Positions 16,561 through 25,723 of a DNA stretch of 64,000 nucleotides are shown here, one piece after another. The position numbers and the translations under genes were made by a program. Location of the stretch: NCBI GenBank assembly GCA_021801235.1, contig JAJYYG010000160.1, forward strand, positions 1-64,000. Direction: 5' to 3'. A model generated the notes under the pieces. The model made no database searches and was not told the DNA's origin. It worked only from the letters and a program-made list of their open reading frames with translations. Numbering within the stretch: position 1 is the stretch's first letter; every line of letters starts with the position of its first letter. Source of the stretch: Actinomycetes bacterium (GTDB taxonomy: Bacteria > Actinomycetota > Acidimicrobiia > Acidimicrobiales > RAAP-2).

Positions 16561-17229
16561 TCACCTCCCGGCCCCCTCCGGTGGGACCGGGGCGCCGCCA
16601 CCGGAACCGACCAGGGCCTCCCAGGGGATCCCGCCCTCGCGCAGGCAGCGGGACGCGGGCCCGCGGCACGCGACGACGGTGGACGGCGCCTCGTCGCAGG
16701 TCCCCCCGTCGATGACCGCGGCCAACGATCCGCCGCCGTCGGCGAGGCGACCCACCGCCGCGGCGCCGGAAGCCGGAGGCTCGCCGTGACGGTTGGCGCT
16801 GGTGACAGCGAGTGGCCCGGTCACCTGGCACAGGGCCTCGAGGAACGGAGAGGCAGGCCACCGCACCCCGACCGTCCACCGACCCGTCGTCCCGCCACCC
16901 AGGTCGGCTGTGAAGCGAGGGCTACGGGGGACGACGAGGGTCAGGGGACCCGGCCAGTGGCGCTCGGCGAGACGCCTGGCCGCCGCCTCCAACGGACCGG
17001 CGACCTCGGCGACCTGCTCCCAGCTGGCGACCAGCACCGGCAACGGCAGCCGGTCCGGACGGCCCTTCAACGCGAAGATCCGGTCGACCGCACCGGGCTG
17101 CCGCGGGTCGACTGCCAGGCCGTAGACGGTATCGGTGGGAACGCCGACCACGAGACCCGCCCGGACCAGCCCTGCCACGGTCACCAGCGTCCCGGGATCG
17201 CCGGCATCGAGGACGTCCACCGTGGTCAC
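16561..17229 (-). CDS. tsaC: Threonylcarbamoyl-AMP synthase
   Basis: A 222-residue Sua5/YciO/YrdC family enzyme, TsaC length. It makes threonylcarbamoyl-AMP from threonine, bicarbonate and ATP for the t6A37 tRNA modification. Seen: GLVVGVPTDTVYGLAVDPRQ, the nucleotide-binding FALKGRPDRLPLPVLV, WPGPLTLVVPRSP, and PLAVTSANRHGEPPASGA. The GTG overlaps the prmC stop (GTGA). The order prfA-prmC-tsaC is conserved across actinobacteria. It is the last gene of the long minus-strand housekeeping block. Confidence 0.93.
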   Translation of the reverse strand: MTTVDVLDAGDPGTLVTVAGLVRAGLVVGVPTDTVYGLAVDPRQPGAVDRIFALKGRPDRLPLPVLVASWEQVAEVAGPLEAAARRLAERHWPGPLTLVVPRSPRFTADLGGGTTGRWTVGVRWPASPFLEALCQVTGPLAVTSANRHGEPPASGAAAVGRLADGGGSLAAVIDGGTCDEAPSTVVACRGPASRCLREGGIPWEALVGSGGGAPVPPEGAGR

Positions 17230-18197
17230 CGGGAGGCGACCAGCATCCGGAGACGTCCGGCGAGGTCGCGCTCGGTCGCCACGCGTGGGAAGCCCGCTCG
17301 CCGGGCGAGGTCGATGGCGGCGTACGCCTGATGCGGCGCGATCTCCACCACGATGCCTCCGCGCGGGCTCAGCCATCGCGGTGCACCGCTCACGATGCGC
17401 TCGATGGCCGCCATGCCCCCGACCCCCGCCGATCCCCTCCCGGCCCGGAGGGCTGCGGCAGGCTCCCACTCGCGCACCTCGGGATCCAGGTCGCAGAACT
17501 CCTCCTCGGACACGTAGGGGGGGTTCGAGATCACGAGGTCGACCCGACCGGTCAGCTCCCCCGGCAGCGCGTCGAACCACGATCCCCGGCGGAGACGCAC
17601 CCGGGCCGCGGCTCCCGGCCGGAGCCGGGCCAGCTCGCCGAGGTTCTCCCCGGCCACCTCGAGGGCCGCCGGGGAGTCGTCGGTGGCCCACACCTCGAAC
17701 TCGGTCGCGGCGCGGGCGCCCTCGACGGCCATCGACAACGCGATGGCACCGGAGCCGGTCCCGAGGTCCACGCACACGGGACGGTCGGCCGTGCGCTCCG
17801 CCAACAGACGGCCCCACTCGGCCAGCGCCACCTCGACCACCTGTTCCGTCTCGGGACGGGGGATGAGGGTCCGGGCATCGACCGCCAGCTCGAGGGTGCG
17901 GAACGGCCACCGGCCCAGCACGTACTGCAGGGGCTCACCCGCCGCCCGCCGGAGGGCCAGCGCCCGCACCGTCGCAGCCCGGTCCCGGCCCCCGGACCCG
18001 GTCTCGAACCCACCGGCACCCGCCCCACCGGATGCCGCCTGCTCGGCCGCCTCCACCAGCCAACGGGCATCCCGCCCGGAGCCCACGACCTCCGCGACGA
18101 CCGCCAGGAGGGCGTCCCGGTCGGCGGGCCACGCCGTCGGGCCGTCTGGCGTCTCCGGCACGTCCGCACCGCGCGCGCTCCCGGGCACCGTCCCCAT
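17226..18197 (-). CDS. prmC: Peptide chain release factor N5-glutamine methyltransferase
   Basis: A 323-residue SAM-dependent methyltransferase that methylates the GGQ glutamine of release factors, fittingly next to prfA. The C-terminal Rossmann domain shows CVDLGTGSGAIALSMAVEG, and DLVISNPPYVSEEEF carries the catalytic NPPY. The N-terminal helical domain includes PLQYVLGRWPFRTLELAV. ATG 18197 is preferred, 8 bp after the prfA stop; the frame is open further upstream into prfA. Confidence 0.93.
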   Translation of the reverse strand: MGTVPGSARGADVPETPDGPTAWPADRDALLAVVAEVVGSGRDARWLVEAAEQAASGGAGAGGFETGSGGRDRAATVRALALRRAAGEPLQYVLGRWPFRTLELAVDARTLIPRPETEQVVEVALAEWGRLLAERTADRPVCVDLGTGSGAIALSMAVEGARAATEFEVWATDDSPAALEVAGENLGELARLRPGAAARVRLRRGSWFDALPGELTGRVDLVISNPPYVSEEEFCDLDPEVREWEPAAALRAGRGSAGVGGMAAIERIVSGAPRWLSPRGGIVVEIAPHQAYAAIDLARRAGFPRVATERDLAGRLRMLVASR

Positions 18198-18204
18198 CCC
18201 GCCG

Positions 18205-19287
18205 TCAGCCGTCCGCCAGCTGACGGGTGCGCTTGTCGGCGATGAGCGCATCGGTCAGCTCGTCGAGATCGCCCATCAGGACGCGGTCGAGCTTGTGCAG
18301 GGTGAGCTTGATCCGGTGATCGGTGACCCGGTTCTCCTTGTAGTTGTAGGTGCGGATCTTCTCGGAGCGCCCGCCGCCGCCGACCTGGCTGCGCCGGGCA
18401 GCCGAGAGCGCGGCCGCCTGGCGGTCCTGTTCGGCCTTGAGCAGCCGCGAGCGGAGGACGACCATCGCCTTGGCCCGGTTCTGGATCTGGCTCTTCTCGT
18501 CCTGCATGGCGACCACGATCCCGGTCGGCAGGTGGGTGATCCGGACGGCGGAGTCGGTGGTGTTGACCGACTGACCACCCGGGCCGGTCGAACGGTAGAC
18601 GTCGATCCTGAGGTCGGCCGGGTCGATGGCAACGTCCACCTCCTCCGCCTCCGGGAGCACGGCGACGGCGGCCGAGGAGGTGTGGATCCTGCCCTGGGAT
18701 TCGGTGACCGGAACCCGCTGTACGCGGTGCGGGCCCCCTTCATGCTCGAGACGCTGCCAGGCGTCGGCGCCCCTGACGATGAAGGTGACCTCGTTCAGCC
18801 CGTCGCGCTCGGAAGGGCTCGACGCCAGGACCTCGGTCTTCCATCCCCTCGCCGCCGCGTAACGCGTGTACATGTCGAAGAGGTCCTTGGCGAAGAGGTT
18901 CGCCTCCTCACCGCCTTCGGCGCCACGGATCTCCATGATCACGTTGCGTCCCGCGTTCGGATCGGCGGGGAGCAGCTGGAGACGGAGCTCCTCCTCAAAC
19001 CGGGCGAGGGCCGACTCGGCCTGGTGGACCTCCGCTCGGGCAAGGTCGCGTTCGTCGCCGACCGAGTCGTCCACCATCTCCCGGGCGGCTTCGAGGTCCG
19101 CCTGCGCACGTTGGAGGCTCCGCCACGTCGAGACCAGCTCCTCGAGCTCCCGGTGCCGGCGGGCCAGCTCCCGGATGCGCCCGGGGTCCGCTGACGTGGC
19201 CGGATCGTTCAGCTCGGCCACCACCTCGTCGTACTCCTGCTGGAGGCCGTTCAACCGCCCGTCGAACGGCCCGGGGGTGGCGGTCAC
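18205..19287 (-). CDS. prfA: Peptide chain release factor 1
   Basis: A 360-residue RF1, the normal length. The class signature RSTGPGGQSVNTTDSAVRIT contains the GGQ loop that triggers peptide release. The codon-recognition domain has GGPHRVQRVPVTESQGRIHTSS, which includes the PxT-type anticodon region. GTG 19287 gives the standard start; the frame remains open upstream but would overlap rpmE. It ends 8 bp before prmC. Confidence 0.95.
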   Translation of the reverse strand: MTATPGPFDGRLNGLQQEYDEVVAELNDPATSADPGRIRELARRHRELEELVSTWRSLQRAQADLEAAREMVDDSVGDERDLARAEVHQAESALARFEEELRLQLLPADPNAGRNVIMEIRGAEGGEEANLFAKDLFDMYTRYAAARGWKTEVLASSPSERDGLNEVTFIVRGADAWQRLEHEGGPHRVQRVPVTESQGRIHTSSAAVAVLPEAEEVDVAIDPADLRIDVYRSTGPGGQSVNTTDSAVRITHLPTGIVVAMQDEKSQIQNRAKAMVVLRSRLLKAEQDRQAAALSAARRSQVGGGGRSEKIRTYNYKENRVTDHRIKLTLHKLDRVLMGDLDELTDALIADKRTRQLADG

Positions 19288-19357
19288 CGGTACCGGCGTG
19301 CCGACGGGGCCGGTGCGCGACCCGACCGCGCCATCTCCGGCCGCCGGCTCCCGGCGA

Positions 19358-19594
19358 TCAGTTCGAAGACGGCTTGGCCGGCTTCTTCCGCGATGCCGAC
19401 GCGGCGTACCGGCGCTGGAACCGCTCGACACGACCGCCCGAGTCCACCAGCTTCTGCTTGCCGGTGAAGAAGGGGTGGCACTCGTTGCACAGCTCGAGAT
19501 GCATGTCCGGCTTGGTCGAACGGGTCGTGAAGGTGTTGCCGCACGAGCACCGCACGGTGGCCTCGACGTACTCCGGATGGATGTCGCTCTTCAT
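19358..19594 (-). CDS. rpmE: Ribosomal protein bL31 (zinc-binding form)
   Basis: A 78-residue bL31 with the four-cysteine zinc site C16, C18, C36 and C39 (CSCG and CNECH). MKSDIHPEY and [21 protein letters not shown] are the family core. This is the Zn-containing paralogue, usually replaced by a Cys-less form on zinc starvation. It lies between rho and prfA as in most actinobacteria. Confidence 0.97.
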   Translation of the reverse strand: MKSDIHPEYVEATVRCSCGNTFTTRSTKPDMHLELCNECHPFFTGKQKLVDSGGRVERFQRRYAASASRKKPAKPSSN

Positions 19595-19681
19595 GGTGAT
19601 CTCCTGTGCCTGCAGCCGTGGGCGCCGTCCAGCAGCCCTCCGACGGCGGATCGATCATAGCGGCCGGGTCAGGGTACCCGA

Positions 19682-21700
19682 TCAGTTCGGCGCGGCGGGT
19701 CCCTTGGCGATCTCGGCCAGGAACTCGTCGTTGCTCTTGGTCGTCCGGATCTTGTCCATCAGCAGCTCGAGCCCCGCCGCCGCGCTCCCGTCGTTGGCCA
19801 GCGCGTTGAGGACCCGTCGGAGCTTCCAGACCTGCTGGAGCTGGGAGCGGTCGAACAGCAGCTCCTCGTGCCGGGTGGAGCTGGCGTTCACGTCGATCGC
19901 CGGGTAGAGGCGCCGCTCGGCCAGACGACGGTCGAGCCGGAGCTCCATGTTCCCCGTTCCCTTGAACTCCTCGAAGATGACCTCGTCCATCTTCGAACCC
20001 GTCTCGACGAGCGCGGTGGCCAGGATGGTGAGCGAGCCGCCCTCCTCGATGTTCCGGGCCGCTCCGAAGAACTTCTTCGGTGGGTAGAGCGCTCCCGAAT
20101 CGACACCGCCGGACATGATCCGCCCGGTGGCCGGCTGGGCCAGGTTGTAGGCCCGGGCCAGGCGGGTGATGCCGTCGAGGATGATGACCACGTCACGCCC
20201 CTGCTCGACCAGCCGCTTGGCCCGTTCGATGGCCAGCTCGGCGACTGCGGTGTGCTCGTCGGACGGACGGTCGAAGGTGGAGGCCACCACCTCGCCCTTG
20301 ACCGACCGGCGCATGTCGGTGACCTCCTCCGGACGCTCGTCGACCAGGAGCACCATCAGGTGGACGTCGGGGTTGTTGGCCTCGATCGAGTGGGCGATGT
20401 GCTTCATCACCGTCGTCTTGCCCGCCTTGGGAGGCGACACGATGAGACCCCGCTGGCCCTTGCCGATCGGCGACAGCAGGTCGACGATCCGCGTCGTCAT
20501 GTTCTCCTTCTCGCCCGGCATCTCGAGGTCGAGGCGCGCGTCGGGGAAGAGCGGCGTCAGGTCCTCGAACCGGGGCCGCTGCCGGGCAACCTCCGGGTCC
20601 ATGCCCGACACCGTGTCGATCCGGAGCAGGGCGGGGAACTTCTCGGTGCTGCCGGCCGGACGGCTCGCCCCCTCCAGGTGGTCGCCCTTGCGGAGGGCGA
20701 ACCGGCGTGCCTGGCTGATCGAGACGTAGACGTCCTTGGGGGAGGGCAGGTAGCCGTCGCAGCGGAGGAAGCCATACCCTTCGTCCCGGAGGTCGAGGAG
20801 GCCGCGCACCGGGATCAGCTCGCCCTGGTACTGCTCCGCGTTGCCACCGGCGCCCTGGAGCTCGCGCTCCCCGCCCTCGCCCGGGCGCTCGCGGCCCCGC
20901 CGGCGGCGGTTGCTGCGCCGGTTGCCCAGGTCGTCGTTCCCACCGCCCTGGTTGTTCTGCCGGTTGCCCTGGTTGCTCTGGTTGCTCTGCCGGTTGCCCT
21001 GGCTGTTCTGCCGGTTGTTCTGCTGGTTGTTCTGCTGAATGTTCTGGTTGCCCTGCTGGTTGTTCTGGTTGTTCTGCCGGTTGCCCTGCTGGTTGTTCTG
21101 CCGTCCTTGCGGAGCTTTGCCGTTGGCCGCGTCCTGCACGGCGGACCCGTTGGCACCTTCCTGGAGGGAGGCACCGTTGTGCACCCCACCATCGCCCGCC
21201 GTGCCGACACCCCGGACAGCCGGAAGCGGGGCGCCACGGTCGGCGCGCCCGTCCGGACCGTGGTCGCCGGCCGGATCGGCGTGGTCGCCGACTCCGGCCG
21301 TCACCGGCAGGCCGGGGCGACCGCCGCCATCCGATCGGTCGTCCAGTGCGGAATCGTCGTCCGCTGCGGAGTCGTCGTCCGGCGAGAAGGAGAAGACGGC
21401 GGGTGCCTGGCGCGCCCGACGCGCCACCGGGCGTCCCCCGGACGCACCCCTGTCCTGCACGGACCCTTCTGCCGGAGCGGCTCCCGAGACGGCACGATCG
21501 GCCCCGATCGCCGATCCTGCTTCGTCGCCGGCACCCGACGGCTCCACCGACACGCCGGTGGCCTTCAGGATGCTGTCGATCATGTCGGCCTTCTTCGTAC
21601 GGGTGGTGGTTCGCACGGAGAGCGCCTGGGCGATGGCGTGCAGCTCATCGCGTTCCTTGCTCTCCAACACCGAGCGCTCGAGCTGCTGTTCGGCAGTCAT
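19682..21700 (-). CDS. rho: Transcription termination factor Rho with N/Q-rich insertion
   Basis: A 672-residue Rho, far longer than the ~420 of E. coli. Residues 1-48 form the Rho_N helix bundle. Residues ~50-300 are a disordered insertion with an Asn/Gln-rich core at about 197-251 (NNQQGN-type repeats, roughly 40 of 56 residues N or Q) followed by an Arg-rich patch. The cold-shock RNA-binding domain includes [20 protein letters not shown]. The ATPase has Walker [11 protein letters not shown] and Walker [25 protein letters not shown] precedes ATG 21700. Insertions here are common in actinobacterial Rho, but an N/Q-rich one is unusual. Confidence 0.96.
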   Translation of the reverse strand: MTAEQQLERSVLESKERDELHAIAQALSVRTTTRTKKADMIDSILKATGVSVEPSGAGDEAGSAIGADRAVSGAAPAEGSVQDRGASGGRPVARRARQAPAVFSFSPDDDSAADDDSALDDRSDGGGRPGLPVTAGVGDHADPAGDHGPDGRADRGAPLPAVRGVGTAGDGGVHNGASLQEGANGSAVQDAANGKAPQGRQNNQQGNRQNNQNNQQGNQNIQQNNQQNNRQNSQGNRQSNQSNQGNRQNNQGGGNDDLGNRRSNRRRRGRERPGEGGERELQGAGGNAEQYQGELIPVRGLLDLRDEGYGFLRCDGYLPSPKDVYVSISQARRFALRKGDHLEGASRPAGSTEKFPALLRIDTVSGMDPEVARQRPRFEDLTPLFPDARLDLEMPGEKENMTTRIVDLLSPIGKGQRGLIVSPPKAGKTTVMKHIAHSIEANNPDVHLMVLLVDERPEEVTDMRRSVKGEVVASTFDRPSDEHTAVAELAIERAKRLVEQGRDVVIILDGITRLARAYNLAQPATGRIMSGGVDSGALYPPKKFFGAARNIEEGGSLTILATALVETGSKMDEVIFEEFKGTGNMELRLDRRLAERRLYPAIDVNASSTRHEELLFDRSQLQQVWKLRRVLNALANDGSAAAGLELLMDKIRTTKSNDEFLAEIAKGPAAPN
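20949..21113 (-). repeat. N/Q-codon repeat tract inside rho
   Basis: Irregular head-to-tail AAC/CAG repeats encode runs of Asn and Gln broken by Gly, Arg and Ser, within the disordered region between the Rho_N and RNA-binding domains. The DNA is near-repetitive, suggesting recent expansion. Confidence 0.85.
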
Positions 21701-21921
21701 CGGCCTCCTCGTTTCGCAGGTCCTCGTGGGACGGGTGGGGGTCGTGTCCCCGTCAGGGGACCACTGCCACCCGTCAGGGATGAAGGGGCGGGGGATTCCG
21801 GTCGTCAGGCGAACGCCCGCCGGGAGATCCCACCGTCGCCGTCTCGGGGCCGAACGCACTGGCTGCGGTTCGGGAGACCCCGCCCACCGCCCGGATCACG
21901 GGCGTGGATGACGGTGCACAC

Positions 21922-21950
21922 ACCTTACCCGGACCCGCTCCCCACGGCAA
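21922..21950 (-). promoter_or_regulatory. Predicted rho promoter
   Basis: On the minus strand TTGCCG (-35) and TAAGGT (-10) are separated by exactly 17 bp, pointing to rho. This would give an mRNA leader of about 210 nt before ATG 21700. Rho is autoregulated through its leader in other bacteria. The 308-bp gap between thrC and rho contains nothing else I can identify. Confidence 0.5.
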
Positions 21951-22008
21951 CAACCGCCGGGGAACCCGGCAGACCGCCGGGCACCGCCCCCGGTGCTCCC
22001 CACACGGA

Positions 22009-23076
22009 TCACAGCGAAAGCTCGGCGAGGACCGCACCCAGCTCGGCGTCGACGACCGTGGGTACCGAGATCTGGCTGATGGCGATGTCGGGGTCCTTCA
22101 GACCGTGCCCGGTGAGGACGCACACCACGGTGGCATCGTGCCCGACCCCGGCGGGAAGCCCCGTCTTGAGCAGGCCGGCCACCGACGCCGCCGACGCCGG
22201 TTCGCAGAACACCGACTCCTCGGTGGCGAGGAACCGGTACGCCTCCAGGATCTCCCCGTCGGTCACCGCGGCGATCCCTCCTCCGGACTCGGCAGCGGCC
22301 GAGGTGGCTCCGTACCAGCTCGCCGGGTTGCCGATCCGGATGGCGGTCGCCACCGTCTCGGGGTGCTCGATCGGATGCCCTTCCACGATCGGCGCCGAAC
22401 CGGCCGCCTGGAAGCCGAGCAACCGCGGGAGCCGGGTCGACCGGCCGGCTTCCCGGAACTCGAGATAACCCTTCCAGTACGCGGTGATGTTGCCGGCATT
22501 GCCGACCGGGATGCAGTGGACCTCGGGTGCGTCCCCGAGCTCGTCGACGATCTCGAAGGCGCCCGACTTCTGCCCCTCGATCCGGAACGGGTTGACCGAG
22601 TTCACCACGGTGACCGGCGCCCGTTCCCCGAGCTCGCGCACGATGGCGAGCGACTGGTCGAAGTTGCCGCGCACCTGCAGCACCCGCGCCCCGTGGACGA
22701 GCGCCTGGGCGAGCTTCCCCAGGGCGATGTGGCCCTCGGGGATCAACACGGCGCAGGTGAGCCCGGCGCGGGCCGCGTAGGCGGCGGCCGAAGCCGACGT
22801 GTTGCCGGTCGATGCGCAGACGACCGCCTTGGCTCCGTCCTCCGCCGCCTTGGAGATGGCGACGGTCATCCCCCGGTCCTTGAACGAGCCCGTGGGGTTC
22901 GCCCCCTCGATCTTCAGCAGGACGCGGGCGCCGACCCGGGCCGAGAGCCGGGGAGCGGGGAGCAGCGGCGTCGACCCCTCCCGCAGCGTCACCACCGGGG
23001 TCCGGTCCGAGACGGGGAGGAACTCGCGGTACTCCTCGATCACCCCCCGCCACCGCGGACGCGCCTCGGGACTCAC
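22009..23076 (-). CDS. thrC: Threonine synthase
   Basis: A 355-residue PLP enzyme converting O-phosphohomoserine to threonine. The PLP lysine motif is [37 protein letters not shown] binds phosphate, and [20 protein letters not shown] and [19 protein letters not shown] are threonine-synthase landmarks. GTG 23076 overlaps the hom stop (GTGA). thrB, which makes its substrate and normally follows in actinobacteria, is absent from this locus. Confidence 0.95.
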   Translation of the reverse strand: MSPEARPRWRGVIEEYREFLPVSDRTPVVTLREGSTPLLPAPRLSARVGARVLLKIEGANPTGSFKDRGMTVAISKAAEDGAKAVVCASTGNTSASAAAYAARAGLTCAVLIPEGHIALGKLAQALVHGARVLQVRGNFDQSLAIVRELGERAPVTVVNSVNPFRIEGQKSGAFEIVDELGDAPEVHCIPVGNAGNITAYWKGYLEFREAGRSTRLPRLLGFQAAGSAPIVEGHPIEHPETVATAIRIGNPASWYGATSAAAESGGGIAAVTDGEILEAYRFLATEESVFCEPASAASVAGLLKTGLPAGVGHDATVVCVLTGHGLKDPDIAISQISVPTVVDAELGAVLAELSL

Positions 23077-24386
23077 GCCGACTCCTCTCCGATCACCCGC
23101 ATCACGCCGCCGACGCGCCGCACCGCCCCGATGGCCGAAAGGGCCGACACGGTGGCCCGCACGTCACCTTCCCGCGCCTCGTGGGTCAGCAGGGTGAGCC
23201 TGGCCGACTCGGCCAGGCCCTCTTGTTCGAGGGACCGGATGGAGACGTGGTGGTCGCCGAAGGCGGTGGCCACCTGGCCGAGCACGCCGGGTCGGTCCTC
23301 GACGTCGATGCTGAGGTAGAACGGCGTCCGCAGCGAGTCGACCGGGTGGATCCGGCCGGGGCGGCGGTCCGGGGCCGGGGCGGTGGTGCCGGCCAGGACG
23401 TTGCGGGTGGCGTCGATCAGGTCGCCGATCACCGCGCTGGCGGTGGGGGCCCCGCCGGCCCCCTGGCCGTAGAGCATCACCTCGCCGGCCGCCTCCCCCT
23501 CGATGAACACCGCGTTGAAGGCGTCCCGCACCCCGGCCAGGGGGTGGGTCAGGGGCACCATGGCCGGGTGGACCCGCACCGATACCCCACCCTCCCCCAC
23601 CCGCTCGACGATGGCCAGCAGCTTGATCACGTAGCCGGACCGGGCGGCGAAAGCCACGTCGAGGGAGCGGACTCCGGTGATCCCCTCGCACGACACGTCC
23701 TCGGAGGCGACGTCGTACCCGAAGGCCAACCCGGCCAGGATGGCGGCCTTGGCAGCGGCGTCGTGGCCCTCCACGTCGGCGGTGGGATCGGCCTCGGCCA
23801 GCCCTAGCGCCTGGGCCTCGGTCAGCATCTCGGCGTAGTCGGCGCCCTGCTCGGCCATCTTGGTGAGGATGAAGTTGGTCGTGCCGTTCACGATCCCCAC
23901 GACCCGGTTGATGCGCTCGCCGGTCAGCGATTCGCGGAGCACCCGCACCAGGGGCACCGCCCCGGCCACCGCCGCCTCGTAGAGCAGGTCGACGCCGCGC
24001 TCGCGCGCCAGCGACCGCAGGCCGATCCCCGCGGGGGCGGCCAGGAGGGCCTTGTTGGCCGTCACCACCGACTTGCCGGCCTCGATGGCCGAGGTGAGAA
24101 GTGTGGCCGCCGGTTCGATCCCGCCGATCAGCTCCACCACGACGTCCACGTCGGGGTCGGCCACAAGGCTGGCGGCATCGGTGGTCAGCAGCTCGACGGG
24201 CACATGGGCCGGCCGGGACTTGGCCAGGTCGGCCACGGCGATGCCGGCCAGCTCCAGGCGCGCCCCGCTCTGGACGGCGAGCTCGCCGGCCCGTGACCGC
24301 AAGAGCCCGACCAGGGCGGCACCGACGGTGCCGCCGCCGAGCACGGCCACCCGCACAGCGGGACGGGAGGGTTCGGCCGAGGTCAC
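23073..24386 (-). CDS. hom: Homoserine dehydrogenase
   Basis: A 437-residue NAD(P)-dependent enzyme at the branch to Met, Thr and Ile. The N-terminal Rossmann domain has [17 protein letters not shown]. The catalytic domain includes [40 protein letters not shown] and [20 protein letters not shown] with the catalytic acids and lysine. A C-terminal ACT domain ([20 protein letters not shown]) suggests threonine feedback. It lies 39 bp after lysA and overlaps thrC. Confidence 0.96.
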   Translation of the reverse strand: MTSAEPSRPAVRVAVLGGGTVGAALVGLLRSRAGELAVQSGARLELAGIAVADLAKSRPAHVPVELLTTDAASLVADPDVDVVVELIGGIEPAATLLTSAIEAGKSVVTANKALLAAPAGIGLRSLARERGVDLLYEAAVAGAVPLVRVLRESLTGERINRVVGIVNGTTNFILTKMAEQGADYAEMLTEAQALGLAEADPTADVEGHDAAAKAAILAGLAFGYDVASEDVSCEGITGVRSLDVAFAARSGYVIKLLAIVERVGEGGVSVRVHPAMVPLTHPLAGVRDAFNAVFIEGEAAGEVMLYGQGAGGAPTASAVIGDLIDATRNVLAGTTAPAPDRRPGRIHPVDSLRTPFYLSIDVEDRPGVLGQVATAFGDHHVSIRSLEQEGLAESARLTLLTHEAREGDVRATVSALSAIGAVRRVGGVMRVIGEESA

Positions 24387-24425
24387 CCGGCAACGCTACC
24401 GCCTGGCCGGGACCCCGACCGCCGG

Positions 24426-25721
24426 TCAGACGTCGAGCCGGAGCAGGTCGTCGACGGTCTCCCGCCGGACGACGACCCGGGCCGCCCCGTCGGCCACGAA
24501 GACCACCGCCGGTCGGGGCACCTTGTTGTAGTTGGAGGCCATCGAGTGCCCGTACGCGCCGGTGACCGGAGTGGCCAGGACGTCGCCCACCGCCAGGTCC
24601 TCGGGCACGAAGCCCTCGGACACCACCACGTCGCCCGACTCGCAGTGCTTGCCGACAAGGCGGATCGGCAGCGGCCGGGCGGCGGTCGCCTCCCGCGGGA
24701 GGAAGGCCTCGTAGCCGCTGTCGTAGAGCACCGGACGCGGATTATCGCTCATCCCGCCGTCCACCGACACGTAGGTGCGGTACCCGGGGACCGGCTTGAC
24801 GGTCCCCACCCGGTAGAGCGTGACCCCGGCCGAGGCGACGATCGAGCGGCCGGGCTCGGCGGTCACCCGGACCGATCCCGGGATCCCGGCCCGGGCGCAC
24901 GCCGCCTTCACCGATGCCGCCCACTCGGCCATGGTCGGTGCCTGCTCCCCGTTCACGTAGGCGACGCCGAGACCTCCCCCCACCACCAGCTCGGAGAGCG
25001 CGAGCGGGGCGAAGAACGTGGCCAGGATGTCGATCGCCCGGACGAAGGGGTCCAGCGAGAAGACCTGGCTGCCCAGGTGGGCATGGATGCCGACCAGCTC
25101 CACCGTGCCGGCCCGGTCCAGCCGCCGTAGGCGCTCGACCGCCTCGGTCGCCGCGCCCGAGGCCAGGCCGAAGCCGAACTTCGAGTCGTCCTGGCCGGTC
25201 CGGACGAACTCGTGGGTGTGGACCTCGACACCGGGGGTGATCCGAGCCAGCACCTTCGGTCGCCACCCGGCGACATCGCCCGCCAGGCGCTCGATCCGGT
25301 CGATCTCGTCGAACGAGTCCACGACGATCCGCCCGACCCGGGCGGCGAAGGCGGCGGCGAGCTCCTCGTCCGACTTGTTGTTCCCGTGGAGCACCAGGCG
25401 GTCCGGGGTGACGCCGGCGGCCAGCGCCACCGCCAGCTCCCCCCCCGTGGAGACGTCGAGGCACATTCCCTCCTCGAACGCCAGGCGGGCCATCGCCAGG
25501 CAGAGGAACGCCTTGGTGGCATAGGCGACCCCGTCGCCCCAGGCCTGCACCGCCTCGCGGCAGCGCATCCGAAGCTCCTGCTCGTCGTAGACGTACAGGG
25601 GTGTCCCCAGCTCGCCGGCCAGGTCGACCAGGTCGACTCCCCCGACGCTGAGGCGGCCGTCAGGGGCAACCACCGAGGTCAGCGGCAACAGGCCCCGTTC
25701 GACCGGGTCGGTCGGGCCCAC
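24426..25721 (-). CDS. lysA: Diaminopimelate decarboxylase
   Basis: A 431-residue fold type III PLP decarboxylase making lysine from meso-diaminopimelate. The PLP lysine lies in YATKAFLCLAM, with substrate and PLP residues in HGNNKSDEEL, GIHAHLGSQVF, ELVVGGGLGVAY and TAEPGRSIVASAG. CESGDVVVSE is the active-site motif of the partner subunit. It starts 2 bp after the argS stop. The argS-lysA-hom order is a conserved actinobacterial cluster. Confidence 0.96.
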   Translation of the reverse strand: MGPTDPVERGLLPLTSVVAPDGRLSVGGVDLVDLAGELGTPLYVYDEQELRMRCREAVQAWGDGVAYATKAFLCLAMARLAFEEGMCLDVSTGGELAVALAAGVTPDRLVLHGNNKSDEELAAAFAARVGRIVVDSFDEIDRIERLAGDVAGWRPKVLARITPGVEVHTHEFVRTGQDDSKFGFGLASGAATEAVERLRRLDRAGTVELVGIHAHLGSQVFSLDPFVRAIDILATFFAPLALSELVVGGGLGVAYVNGEQAPTMAEWAASVKAACARAGIPGSVRVTAEPGRSIVASAGVTLYRVGTVKPVPGYRTYVSVDGGMSDNPRPVLYDSGYEAFLPREATAARPLPIRLVGKHCESGDVVVSEGFVPEDLAVGDVLATPVTGAYGHSMASNYNKVPRPAVVFVADGAARVVVRRETVDDLLRLDV

Positions 25722-25723
25722 CG

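Noticed and set aside
19288-19431. 48-residue N-terminal extension of prfA
   Set aside because: It would overlap rpmE and exceed the RF1 length; GTG 19287 gives the normal 360 residues.
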